DNA of 64,000 nt from Lyophyllum atratum (Eukaryota; Basidiomycota; Agaricomycetes; Agaricales; Lyophyllaceae): contig JACGCN010000010.1 in the NCBI GenBank assembly GCA_014905825.1, positions 434,001-498,000 of the forward strand, written 5' to 3'. The notes under the pieces are model-generated. The model was not told where the DNA came from. It did not search any database and saw only the letters and a list, made by a program, of their open reading frames with translations. The position numbers and the translations under genes were made by a program. Positions 42,001 through 51,196 of the stretch are shown piece after piece; the stretch's first letter is position 1, and the number at the start of each line of letters is the position of its first letter.

Positions 42001-43198
42001 ACCGGCGGCAGGAAAGAAGATAGAGGATGGAGAGAAGGCAGATGATGAGAAGGAGTTGGTGGCGCTGGTGGATAAGGCCATCTATGGAACGATGGACGGG
42101 GCGTACAATTGGTGGAAGGCATCAAATGAGGAGACCAGCAGGTTGGGATATACAAGGTCGAGGGCGGACCAATCGGTTAGGTGGAAAAAGGTTGGGGAAG
42201 AGAGGACGATCCTGAGCCTATACACGGACGATGTGAACGGGATATCAACGACGACGGGAGGCGCGGTAATCGCGATAAAGGAACTTGGGGAGAAATATGA
42301 CCTCAAGGACCTAGGTGCCGTCAAATTCATCCTTGGTATACACATTGACCGCGACAGGGATCGAGGCATCCTCACAATGTCTCAGTACGAGTACCTGAAG
42401 AGGGTCCTCGAGCGATACGGCATGTGGGATTGCGCACCCAAGTACACACCTCTCCCACCAGGCGTCATTCTCAACAAAACGCAGGCACCTACCACAGCCG
42501 AGGACCGTCACTTCATGCAGGATAAGCCATACCGTGAAGTCCTCGGGTCGATCATGTACGCGCAGATCGCTACACGCCCGGACTTATCATACGCAGTCGC
42601 ATCCCTGAGCCGCTTCTCCACGAACCCTGGTAAACCCCATTGGCAGGCCCTTATGCATGTCCTGCAGTATGTCAAGGCCACTCTACACTACAAAATACGG
42701 TACGGCGGCGACGGATACACCTCATTCACGCCACATGGCTATGTCGATTCGGACTACGCCGCGTGTACCGATACACGCAGGTCCATCTCAGGACACGTCT
42801 TTCTCCAAGCTGGCGGTCCGACAGCGTGGGGGTCGAAATACCAACCGACGGTCGCTACGTCTACTACCGAGGCAGAGTACATGGCCATGTCCCGCGCGGT
42901 TCAGCAGTTACAGTGGATGTATTCATCCCTAGCCGATATCGACTTTCCCCAGCCGCGACCCGCTCAGCTTGCAGCTGACAACTCAGGTGCTATCTCACTC
43001 ACTGAAAACACCAAGAACAACGCTAGGGTCAAACACATTGATATACGCCACCATTACCTACGCGAATGCGTCGAAGTCGGTGACTTACACGTCAACTACA
43101 TCCCTACCACCGAAAACATTGCCGACCTCCTCACCAAACCATTACCACGTCCAGCGCACCACAAATTTTGCCTAGCGCTACGTCTCTGCGAAGAGTAA
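39035..43198 (+). CDS. gag-pol: Copia C Gag-Pol, main part: Gag, protease, integrase, RT, RNase H
   Basis: Starts at the TSD copy (39035-39039) and continues the frame from 13870. In order: Gag core; CX2CX4HX4C knuckle at 39662-39703 (CSNCGRQGHLSSKC); protease with ADSAASEHFF near 39950; GAG-pre-integrase finger (TWHRRLGHVGE, CEDCILGKH); integrase core with D in FDLWGP, D in RTDEGPEF and E in GVVERANR; RT with KARLVAKGFTQ, the polymerase box YTDD at 42221-42232 and DLGAVKFILGI; RNase H with YVDSDYAACTDTRRS and TSTTEAEYMAMS; stop at 43198. The domain order PR-IN-RT-RH is diagnostic of Ty1/copia. The RT segment carries a Lys/Glu-rich insert near 42010-42060. Apart from A's insertion I see no lesion. 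Confidence 0.95.
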   Translation, partial: TTILAAVKGRSLLGYLDGTIKRPSPSPSAKETPTTFWGSKTPTSDEWDQRDAFTQSMVSLNVVNPVGQGVKTDGTAAETWTSLTSIHDATSDLGMINAEEALSAVKYVEGTPIEKHFEALRTAWKKANDQGANIEDRKFRTIILKSMPRTTEWKVIISTLLNTETSVAVITALTTHAMLDNSAAAAIAPAQSTHALLTQQRTLKNPDQKCSNCGRQGHLSSKCFRSGGGMEGQFPDWWKGSKSLSKTPTANATTTTSSPTPPAPSTPAVHSAVVGADNAGLFDERLAFSANTTVTERGVPVVSYADSAASEHFFVDRGDFETYGPVPGKDKAGSTADGGEFNIKGMGRVRKVVVYEGRTIELTFENAMHAPDLTHNLISIGRLDKKGCYTVFGGGCATFYTRDKKPFMRCEAYNSTMYRIEFVPPPTSPTAMAARSLTRATDLETWHRRLGHVGESVLREMVSKEMCAGLDVTKKNTAGRCEDCILGKHARRPFDDIVVPESRLNERVCFDLWGPARVQTTGGKVYMMLAVDQGGGGVEGYFLANKEMETTVEVLETYHVKSERQTGQKLLYIRTDEGPEFVNRLWAAYCQKFGIIHETTAPYSSAANGVVERANRTVLDRGRSMMIEAGLASKYWGEAMATAVYLMDFIPSSRHPGKTLFEVRTGQKPDIAHLRPFGCTAYAKIPKEKGGSKLDARSIKCVLIGYFGRGNYKLLDRSTGSIFRSRDVIFEEGSAHRTVTSLAGPSTEGETLDDFLPDTVDDPVVEPARPAPDPPIPAPPAPVIPRRSERNRNPSAAALDAAESETRIAEGAGKGLDWARDNTVSTNTALLTTPSHADAAADYHWFPKSYSEAMTRPDLWKEPMDKEIARMHERKVWTLVERPEGARTMKNRWVFANKYDETGKIVGRKARLVAKGFTQIPGVDFFASYASVVRYESLRINIAVGTAKDMEMWQIDYTSAYLNAPNQVPILMEQPEGYALKPSEVYEVLPAAGKKIEDGEKADDEKELVALVDKAIYGTMDGAYNWWKASNEETSRLGYTRSRADQSVRWKKVGEERTILSLYTDDVNGISTTTGGAVIAIKELGEKYDLKDLGAVKFILGIHIDRDRDRGILTMSQYEYLKRVLERYGMWDCAPKYTPLPPGVILNKTQAPTTAEDRHFMQDKPYREVLGSIMYAQIATRPDLSYAVASLSRFSTNPGKPHWQALMHVLQYVKATLHYKIRYGGDGYTSFTPHGYVDSDYAACTDTRRSISGHVFLQAGGPTAWGSKYQPTVATSTTEAEYMAMSRAVQQLQWMYSSLADIDFPQPRPAQLAADNSGAISLTENTKNNARVKHIDIRHHYLRECVEVGDLHVNYIPTTENIADLLTKPLPRPAHHKFCLALRLCEE

Positions 43199-43210
43199 CG
43201 CGATATGCGA

Positions 43211-43220
43211 GTCAGGGGGA
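43211..43220 (+). promoter_or_regulatory. Polypurine tract of copia C
   Basis: GTCAGGGGGA ends 1 nt before the 3' LTR. Confidence 0.6.
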
Positions 43221-43221
43221 A

Positions 43222-43551
43222 TGTTGGAGTGCGGTGACTCGCGTAGTCGCGTGTTGACGCGCGCCATCACATGACCAGAAGACTCGATTAGGAAAGGCGG
43301 AACTGGGAGAGTCGGAGGGCGGGACTGGGAGGAGACGGAGGCAATTTGGTACTGTACAGTACCACGCGAGCGGGAGGTGTAACGGATGCACGGACCTACG
43401 GTATACCTCAGTCGATCCTTATACACGACTGAGGTATGCCGCTTACTTACCTCTTATTTACTCCTCGCTAACGTCGCTTATAGCTTAACTTACAACAGGT
43501 ACTACTATTGTATAGTCGATCCTTATACACGACTGAGCTTAACTTACAACA
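43222..43551 (+). repeat. 3' LTR of copia element C
   Basis: 330 bp, identical by eye to 13249-13578. Followed by the TSD copy GTATT at 43552-43556. Confidence 0.96.
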
Positions 43552-43556
43552 GTATT

Positions 43557-45217
43557 TTTACTTGATACAGGCGGCATGTTCCTGAGGTATGTTCTGGAGG
43601 CGTGCAATGGGTCCAAACTGGAAAGATGAAAAGCCGAAGTGAGAAGTGCAATGATGCATGGCGAAGCCGAAGCGAGTAGTGAAGCAGACGCAGTGCGATG
43701 CAGCGGAATGACGGCCTCGGTTGCGTGGCGATGGAGCTGATGGTCGACGCGCCTCGGTCTATGTAACGTTGAAAATCTGCGTTGAGCATTGTTGCCGAGG
43801 AAGCCGTGAAGTGGGAAGATGGCTAGACTATGACATAAATAACTTGGTAGTAGTAGTAGTAGTAGTAGCATATTACTGGCATGGTCCAATATTTGACTGG
43901 ATGTGCACGGCGCCTACTTAAGCCGGATTGAAATCAAGGATACCAACTGTTCATAGTGATCGCGCGATGATTGTTTCGGAGTAGGTGGGAAGAGGATTCC
44001 AGACAAGGTCGGGCATTGAGATATGAGGTTCGAACGGGGAAGATGCGAAACGGTGAAAGAAGCGCCATGGGTGAAGCGAAACTATCAAAGATATCATGAT
44101 CATGGGCCAGAATTGGAGCTGAAGAACGCCCAACGATGTAGACCATGGGCGGTGGTCAGATATCAGTGTCCTGACTTTAGATCCGTAGGTTGCGCAATGC
44201 TGACTTAGAATGACTGCCCTTCGCAGTGATGACGGGGCAGCGGGGGCAAGCCGTCGTGAATCGTGAAAAGCTGGCAAGCACGGCGTGTCATGTTGGGGTA
44301 TCAAACACTGAGTGAACGCAAAATGAGCGCTGACGATGCGCCCCGAAGTGTTCACGTCTATTGCCAGGTAAAGAATCGACATGCGAGCGAGCGGAGTTAC
44401 AGCTTAATCCGTCGTGATGTTTCGCACCTCCACATACCGGAATGACAGATGGTACCCTAATAGAAGGTCGAGGCTCTGCATCGGAGCCAGCGACGAACAG
44501 AAAAGATGTCAAGAAAATGCGTTCTCCGCAGCGAAAACACAGCGTCACATGCTTTGCGCTGCACCGTGGAGCATGAGGTTTAAGTTATCGCAAGACGACT
44601 TTCCTCTGGAGTCTGATTGATCTTTCTCGGTGAGTCCAGGATTGGAAAGCCTGCGCCAAGTGAAAAATCAGAAATCTTACAATCCGAAACACGAGCGAAG
44701 ACTGCTACGCCACTCGAGGTATACTTTTGTAAAAGTACGTTCAGTACTGAATTGGGCCCATGATCTTGCCATGATCGGACAAGGAAGTGCAGGCGAGTAC
44801 TGATTCCAAGGGTCTAATCGTGCGATAAATGATGCAAACGACAATTGACCTTGACTCTCCAGGCCTTTGGCAAGGAACTTGCAGCGCAAGTCAGAGCGCA
44901 GAATTTTGCGAGTGCGACACCCGTCATGATGATGGTGCAAAAAAGGGTCAAGGGTGCCACGTTTCAATGTTTGAACAAGTTGAAATGTGGCGCGGGTGGC
45001 TGTGCGCTCGTCACGGGCAGCACGTTCTGTGACGTGTCCATTACATTGCCGAGATCCCTTTGCCAGCCAGCTCATCGTCTGCTCCCAACCACATCAATCT
45101 CGTTCTCGATAGGCTGAGTTGCGCCTTCATTCTAAGGTATGTCTGCTGTACACTGTGTGCAGGATTTATGTCTAAAGTCATTCATCTCCTCATTCATTTC
45201 CTTACGTTCATTCCAGA
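43557..45217. other. Unassigned region between the copia element and SEC62
   Basis: Includes a (GTA)7 microsatellite at 43847-43867. No frame shows a recognisable domain or a convincing splice chain. The last few hundred bases should hold the SEC62 promoter; TTCCAG just before its ATG could be the end of a 5' UTR intron. Confidence 0.5.
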
Positions 45218-46131
45218 ATGGAACAACAACTAAAAGCCCCTCCGGAAATCAAAAAAGTTGCTCAGTTCTTGAGGAGTACGTTGAAAGCTCGGGTAGGAGC
45301 CTTGAATGGAAAACGCCTCGATTACTTCAAAGGTTCGTCGTGGAATTGTTACATGTCATGCATCGAAACTGACGATTTGGTGGCACCCCTAGGCAAATCC
45401 GCGATCAAAGCTCTCCAATCTCCCGCATACCTAAAACTCAAGGATGTTCCTCCTGTCACGAATGAAACTCAAGCTGCCACTGTTCTCCAAGCTGTGAACG
45501 CATTCGCCTTCTTCCTCCGAGTCCAGCGGGGTGGCCCTTCAGGCTCCACGAGTTCGTCACCAAAAAACCTCCAAATCATCCAGGAACAGATGTTTGCGCC
45601 CGACGAGTACTACGCGTGGTTCTTTGAGGGTTCTCAGTGGACGACGTACGCTGGTGGTATCCTCATGGTTGCGATCATGCTCGCTGGCGTCATGTTCCCG
45701 CTGTGGCCGCCCATCATGCGGCTAGGTGTTTGGTATCTAAGTATCGGGATGCTTGGTCTCATCGGTCTCTTCTTCGCCATTGCCATTCTGCGACTCATCT
45801 TCTACGTCATCACTATCGTCGTGGCGAGTCCCGGTATATGGATATTCCCGAAACTCTTCGCCGATGTCGGATTCGTACGTCTTTCTTCTCCATCCTGAAT
45901 ACAACAACTTACGTTGTGCAGGTCGAGTCCTTTATACCTTTGTGGGAGTGGGATCTACCCAAGAAGAAGTCCAAGAAGAAGAAGGGTGAAAAGAGCGAGA
46001 AGAAGCTTAAGGCCAAGGTGGTTTCCACCAATGGTGACGGGGCTTTCATAGAGGAGGTGGATGATTCCGGTGACTCCCGACCTCACAGCCGCTCTGCGAG
46101 GGTGGAGGAGGTGGAAGATGAGGATGCATAG
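45218..46131 (+). CDS. SEC62: Sec62, ER post-translational protein translocation subunit
   Basis: Exons 45218-45332, 45393-45874 and 45922-46131 give 268 aa. The first intron is 60 nt, in frame and stop-free, and is recognised because GKRLDYFKG|KSAIKAL is continuous in the family. The protein has a basic cytosolic N-terminal domain (KKVAQFLRSTLK), two transmembrane segments (about 45655-45720 and 45735-45830), the conserved PGIWIFPKLFADVGF then FIPLWEWDLPKKK block, and a Lys-rich then acidic tail. Sec62 works with Sec63 at the Sec61 channel of the ER membrane for signal sequences engaged after translation. The ATG at 45218 fits the usual short N-terminus before APPEIKKVA. Confidence 0.95.
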
Positions 46132-46318
46132 GATGTTCACAGTGGATGTATATTTTTCTCGGGCACATCTGTCTACTATTTATTCCATACTCCCTGCCCC
46201 AACCACTCCCTATTCCATGACCAATTCTCGATCATCTATCATGCCTGCCGCTAACGATTAATGTATATTTGGTCGTTCATAGAGGTGCCTACGACCTAAT
46301 TTTGCGTCAATCATGATG

Positions 46319-46560
46319 CACCCTCATGCTACACATGCCGAACACCTAGAAGCAGGGTGCAGGTGAAAGTCCTATTATCCTGTTGGGATAAAAGGGGAAG
46401 AAGGGGTAGCATCACTTGGAACTGTCGACTGACGCAGAGCATCTCGTGCATGCTCAATCCCACTTTCCAGTTCAATAGCCCTGAGTGCATCAAACTCAAA
46501 GGAATACAGCTTCTTCGCTTCTTCTTCGTCACCCACCATCTGGGGAGACGCGTCAAGTCA
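46319..46560 (-). pseudogene. Stray copy of the last exon of the Mgr3-like gene
   Basis: The sequence matches 51141-51378 over about 240 bp with scattered substitutions. The copied coding part, 46375-46539, has the same 165-nt length as the terminal exon at 51197-51361, keeps the frame and stop (ending FIPTG) and keeps the CAG splice acceptor. No upstream exon of that gene is found nearby. It is probably a dispersed duplicate. Its end lies about 20 bp from the start codon of the next gene, so it also forms part of that gene's promoter. Confidence 0.75.
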
Positions 46561-46582
46561 GCAATGAGCCATTTCATACTCA

Positions 46583-48181
46583 ATGTCGCCATTAGCGGTT
46601 CGCTCTACTTCTTCGCTGCATCCGACCAGTTTACTCATAGTGCTCCCAGGTGATCCAGCTAGTGGGAAACGTAGCCTAAAGCAAAAAATCGTCAGGAATT
46701 TACCCTCAAATTGATTGCTTTCAAGCTCACGGCTTTGCTCAGGACACCTGTGCGGTTCGCCGGAACGGCAACACCTTCGGCTTTTTGGGCCACGTCGTGG
46801 ACGACGCGTCTGGACGTCTAGATGTTGACTTTGCTGTGGCAGTCACTGATGCCTCCCAATCATATTACTCTTTCATGAAGAAGCCATATGTCCGCCAAGC
46901 TTGCGATCTGGTAACTGCCGCCCGAACCTGCGTGGTTGGTACCAAGCGCGACATGATTCCGCACGACTACTCTGATGCAGACCTTGAAGCACGTTGCCAG
47001 CCAACTTGGGCCGCATATTACCAAAGAGTTCGATACTTCTCCGTTGACTGCTTAGGCGGACACGGCGTCAACAGCCTGTGCGAACATATCGGTCTGCACA
47101 CCTCCCTGAATTTCGTTGGATGATGCTGACCGCTAATCTGTAGTCAATGTAACAAGTCGCGATGCGAAAAGGAGCATCACATCACAATTGACATCTGCGT
47201 TCTATAAATTCACGACCTACATTTTGGATCTTGTTGCCGCGACGTTCTCTCTTCCTGTGCCTAAGGATGTCAATCGAGACGTAAGCCTGAACTTATTTGC
47301 CTTCGAACACCCTGCTTAATCCCTGACAGACACCCGATGGTGAGGAATTGGATGATGACACTGTCGATTCGCTGGTGTCTTCGCCACTGGCAAAGGCCTG
47401 GGATGAGGCTTTAAAGGCGCGGGCTAACAGCACTCACGATCACATGCCAACACATCAAATCTCAACCTCTTTGATCGCGAAGGCAAACTCCCCGCACGAG
47501 AGGGCTGCCATGGATTATGTTCGTCGTCATACACTTATACCGGTTCCACAGCTTCGTCATCGTAATCTTCGTGAATGGCTGGTATCGGATCTCATTGAAG
47601 GGGAGATGCTGCTCGAGTGCTGGGATAAGCAGAGCCCCTTCATGAAATTTCGCATTGCTTGTACGATGCGGCGATACCTCTCTCAGCTGCGCAGCCTCCA
47701 GAACACCATGCCTGGTAGACCGGAGGACCATGTCGTCGATGGTCGCCTTTTCGAACACCAAGCGCATGGCCCATTCAAATCTCTGTATCATTTCCAGTCT
47801 TGGTGCGAAATGATTGCGATGACGGGATGGTGCTCTGTGGCTGCGCATTTTAGAAATGTTGGCAGGCTTGCCAAACTGAAGTCACAACCCGTCGTCGGAG
47901 AGCCCTGGGATCTAGTCTACGCCCATGGAGATTTGAATCTCTCCAACATTCTTCTCGCGAAAGACGGCGTCCTGTGGATTATCGACTGGCAGGAAAGTGG
48001 TTTTTTCCCTAGCTGGTTTGACGGCGTCTCAATGGCTTCATATGAAGAAGCACCACAATCTTGGCACTTTTTACGACCGTTCATGGCGGGCAAGGAGTCG
48101 GACAACAAATACGACAATCTCTGGTCATTTTTCCTCGAGGACATCCACCGTTTCGCTTACTCCGAACCATACGAAGGTTAG
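46583..48181 (+). CDS. Fusion of a degenerate P-loop GTPase-like domain with an aminoglycoside phosphotransferase (APH)-like kinase domain
   Basis: Exons 46583-46690, 46743-47091, 47144-47280 and 47330-48181 (introns of 52, 52 and 49 nt) form one frame of 481 aa. Residues 18-36 give a hydrophobic strand and P-loop (LLIVLPGDPASGKRSLK), with Arg where Ser/Thr is usual. Later are VVGTKRD, like the G4 N/TKxD motif, and FS-VDC followed by GVNSLCEHI, like G5 and the last GTPase helix. A ~65-residue Thr/Asp-rich linker follows. The second half is APH-like: SPHERAAMDYVRRH, LVSDLIEGEMLLE, the catalytic loop HGDLNLSNILL and the metal-binding IIDWQESG. APH-type kinases phosphorylate small molecules or act as pseudokinases. 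The first ATG fits directly. Two separate genes cannot be ruled out, because the donor at 47092 is GTCTGC and non-consensus. Confidence 0.6.
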
Positions 48182-48386
48182 AAGGTGAGCAGAGGGTCGG
48201 CGCTGAAGAGTTTGATCATGTTGTAGTCGAAGTTGAGAAATTCGTAGCGGTTCTTGCCGCTGGCCTCGGGGTGATATATGTGTGCAGTTGGTCGATACAT
48301 GTCAACTGATACACCAGCGCTATCCTTGCCAGGTGATTGCAACTTGTGGGTAGAGCGCCAGTCGTCAAATCAGTACTTCGGGCTGC

Positions 48387-48575
48387 TCAGATCGTGGTGG
48401 AAGCAACCTCCGGGCCTCGGATAGCAGTGAAGTCTTCAATCTTTTTGTCAAGCCGCGAGAGTGCCACGCGGATCTCGATGGCGGGTACGGACATCTATGA
48501 GCAAGTGAGTGTTCCAAAGGCTGCTGTATATCGTGGAGAGCGCACCTTGGAGGAGGAAGATTCAATATTGGGATG
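48387..48575 (-). CDS. Possible 3' end of a small spliced gene, function unknown
   Basis: Two exon-like segments, 48546-48575 and 48387-48494, are joined in frame by a canonical GT-AG intron and end at a TGA. They read HPNIESSSSK then MSVPAIEIRVALSRLDKK, which has an amphipathic, protein-like pattern. I could not find the upstream exons with confidence, and no family is recognised. Confidence 0.25.
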
Positions 48576-49635
48576 CTGAGTATTTTGGCAGTCCCAGTTG
48601 ACAGGATGCGGTTCATCAGTTTTCTCGGCCCCGGTGAAGTACAGTTAGGAGCTCTAGTGAAGAATACACCGTGACATTGCTTCTCCGTCTGACTCAAAGT
48701 TACTCCGGCAAACAAGAGAGCTGTCGGGGGGCAACAAGGAGAAGGATAGCAAAGGGGTTACCATCCGCCCTTTGGACACACAAACCAGAATGATGAGATA
48801 TCGAATGCAGATAGAAATCGTTGACATCTTGGTACTAGCCTGACTGAACATGCAACTTGAAGGATTGACGGTTGCTTGCCTGCTCAACTTATCTGTCATA
48901 ACCTGCGGAGTGGCCTAATTCCTGTATAACCATATTTAATGGCGCCAAGTTGAGCGGAGTTGCAGAGCCTGGAGAACTTCCATGAGGCGGAGAGCATGTG
49001 CATTATAGATCAAGGGACCCACAGCGGCTACTATTGGATGCAGAAACAGACTTCAAATGGAACCCCAAAGATACAAAGTCACATTGGTGGCGGGGATGCC
49101 GTTTCGAGGATGATTAGGCAAGGGATTCACCTGGAGGTTGACCGAAAACGGAAAACTGAAGAGCAGCTGCAAAGCCGACGAAAAGACTTGATAGAAACGC
49201 CCCCACAAACCACAGCCTGCGATGAATTGGGCGTCTGACAATTGTTGCTCTGACTCGACACGGCTCAAGCCCAGCAGTAAAAGAGAGTGACAAGAACATC
49301 CCCGCAAGGATAGGCTCAATTAATCGAAGCATGGCAAAGGTCGTTCTGACTCGACACCCAGGAGTGAAAGAAAGCCTAGAGAAGTGAAGACCGTCCCGAA
49401 CCATCAGGAGACACATCTTCTTGATCCTTTTCCAGATTTCATCCGAAAATATGTGCAGAGTTGTCGCAGTCAAGGGATGAGCGACTCGAAAAAAATCAGG
49501 AACAAAGGTCGACAAGAAGTACAGTGGATCGAGCCAAGAATTGCGTCCCAGTCTCTAAATCCACGAGCTTTCTCTTGATGGATAGATGCCTGCAGTTATC
49601 GGATGACTGAGCCATAAAGTAAGTCCATTCAAGAA
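48576..49635. other. Unassigned region upstream of the possible small gene
   Basis: No recognisable gene. A ~40-nt imperfect direct repeat around TCTGACTCGACAC occurs near 49250 and near 49350. Confidence 0.4.
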
Positions 49636-50699
49636 TCAATCCACAAGCTCGGGGAATACATGTTGTAGGAGTTCCTCGCAACGTCCACGAAACACGGAAT
49701 CCGCCTTCTCGTCTTTCTCACTGGGATCAAGATTAAACACAGCAACGTGCCCTTTGCGGCGTTGAACACGATACGCATAGCCAGCAGCTGGATGTACCTG
49801 GATTTCAAGGTCAGATTACCTGCAGAAACAATAGAGCCGAAGGGCATGTACCGTAGAAGAAGTCCCAATAACGAGACACATGTCAGCCTTGTAAACGAGC
49901 GAATTGATCTCATCAAGATGATATGGCTTCTCGCCAAACCATACGACACCTGGCCTCGCAAGCTCCTGGCACTCGGGGCAGCGCGGTAGCTGATCCAAAG
50001 GAATATCGTGATCCTTCGAGCCAGCATCAGTATAGTTCTGGATGTCCTCTTCTGCTTCGCCTAGAGCATGACACAGAGGATTGGAGAAGTCTTCAGCACG
50101 CCATGCGCATTTCGTGCACTGAACTTCGAAGAGCTTTCCATGCATCTCGAGTATAGAGCCTTTTCGAGCGCGATTTTCCGAGCCTCCAAGGTTCTGTCGC
50201 GTCAATTCAGAGGCGAGATTGTGAGCCGATGTCTTTGAGAGCCTGTCCACATTCTGGGTTATCAGAGTGAATGACTGCGCCGCGGGAGCGACAGTCTTAA
50301 GTAGACTAGGGATGGCGAGCTTGGCCAAAATCTCGTGTGCCATGTTTGGCTGCGCCTCCAATGCTCTATGGGGCGCGATTGGATTTTTGAGCCGGTGGAG
50401 GGCCAAAATGTAACCTACTTTCTGCGACGGTAGTGATAAAACTGCCACACAAGCGACGGATTCTCTTTGAATGCCTCTGGAGTGGCGAGGCTGGTGGCAT
50501 CGAGGGATCGCCACATTCCGCCTCCATCTCTAAAAGTCGGTATACCTGGAAAGTGTCATGCGATAGATGGGCATGAAATCTAAGAGGATGAAAGGCATGT
50601 CAAACCTGAGGCTGCTGATAGCCCAGCACCTGCGATGACAATGATATGCTTTGCCGTTGTAAATGCTTCTCTAAATTTGACTATGGTATCAGCATCCAT
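49636..50699 (-). CDS. Sirtuin (SIR2 family NAD-dependent deacylase), SIRT5-like
   Basis: Exons 50606-50699, 50419-50545, 49852-50365 and 49636-49797 total 897 nt, 298 aa. Visible are the NAD site [15 protein letters not shown], the TQNVDRLS motif, the catalytic His in EMHGKLFE, two zinc CxxC pairs (CTKC and CPEC), GVVWFGE and [13 protein letters not shown] holds the Tyr-x-x-Arg pair that in SIRT5-class enzymes binds acidic acyl groups, so desuccinylase or demalonylase activity is plausible (inference). The 3-prime-most exon is set by [15 protein letters not shown] continuity. No clear mitochondrial presequence is seen at the short N-terminus. The next gene upstream is on the same strand about 500 bp away. 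Confidence 0.93.
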
Positions 50700-51196
50700 T
50701 TTCAGCCGAGTCTTGGAACGCGGGTATTATGTTTAGCTGCTGGTGTGGAAATTCGAGAGATGGGAGCAAATGTGAGACTAGTGAGGCCTACGACAAGTGC
50801 TGGTGACCTTTTAGAGTCGATGCTTGGCGGGCGGTTAATCATCTAAGCCCGATAATGGTCGGAGTTCGAATCGATTCTATCCTTTAATTCGGACAATTTA
50901 CAAGGGACTGCGTCGAAACAGAGCTACATACGTCGAGAAAAATATAGGCGGGGATTCGTGTGTGGCAATTCTATCACTACAATCGTACTTTATATTCATG
51001 TTGCCAAGTGCTCGGTGGGTTATCCTGATCTCGTGTATGTATTTCCTGGGGCTCACGCCAAAATCAACCACAGACGCAATCAACGCGACATCGAGAGCAA
51101 CTTCAAGACTCCCAGGACAAAAATTCGCGTTCCATCCTCCCACCCTCATGCTACACATGCCGAACACCTAGGAGCGGTATGCAGCGGCAAGTACTA
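50700..51196. other. Intergenic region between sirtuin start and Mgr3-like 3' end
   Basis: About 500 bp, presumably sirtuin promoter. The part from 51141 on belongs to the 240-bp segment that is duplicated at 46319-46560. A T-arm-like GTTCGAAT near 50867 lacks tRNA stems. Confidence 0.4.

Larger units (their letters stand above)
13249..43551 (+). mobile_element. Ty1/copia LTR retrotransposon C, outermost member of a three-level nest
   Basis: Two 330-bp LTRs (13249-13578 and 43222-43551), identical by eye, begin TGTTGG and end ACAACA. They are flanked by the 5-bp target duplication GTATT (13244-13248 and 43552-43556). The internal order Gag, protease, integrase, RT, RNase H is that of copia. 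Gypsy element A (13871-39034) sits inside gag. Without A and one copy of its TSD, C is about 5.1 kb with one uninterrupted frame of 1461 codons, so it looked competent when A hit it. It lies between two divergent host genes. Confidence 0.96.

Noticed and set aside
43539..44382. Minus-strand frames next to the copia element as a disrupted host gene
   Set aside because: They show no continuity across the GTATT target site with the left flank at 13243 and no recognisable domain.
46785..47123. A separate 112-codon GTPase fragment
   Set aside because: It has no ATG and lacks the P-loop; adding the upstream ATG exon and the next two exons through GT-AG introns gives one continuous gene.
49114..49515. 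133-codon minus-strand frame as a gene
   Set aside because: No homology-like motifs, no splice chain, composition typical of non-coding DNA.
50855..50885. tRNA gene suggested by a T-loop-like GTTCGAAT
   Set aside because: The flanking bases do not form a T stem and no A box or acceptor stem is present. The same holds for GGTTCGAGTC near 58059.
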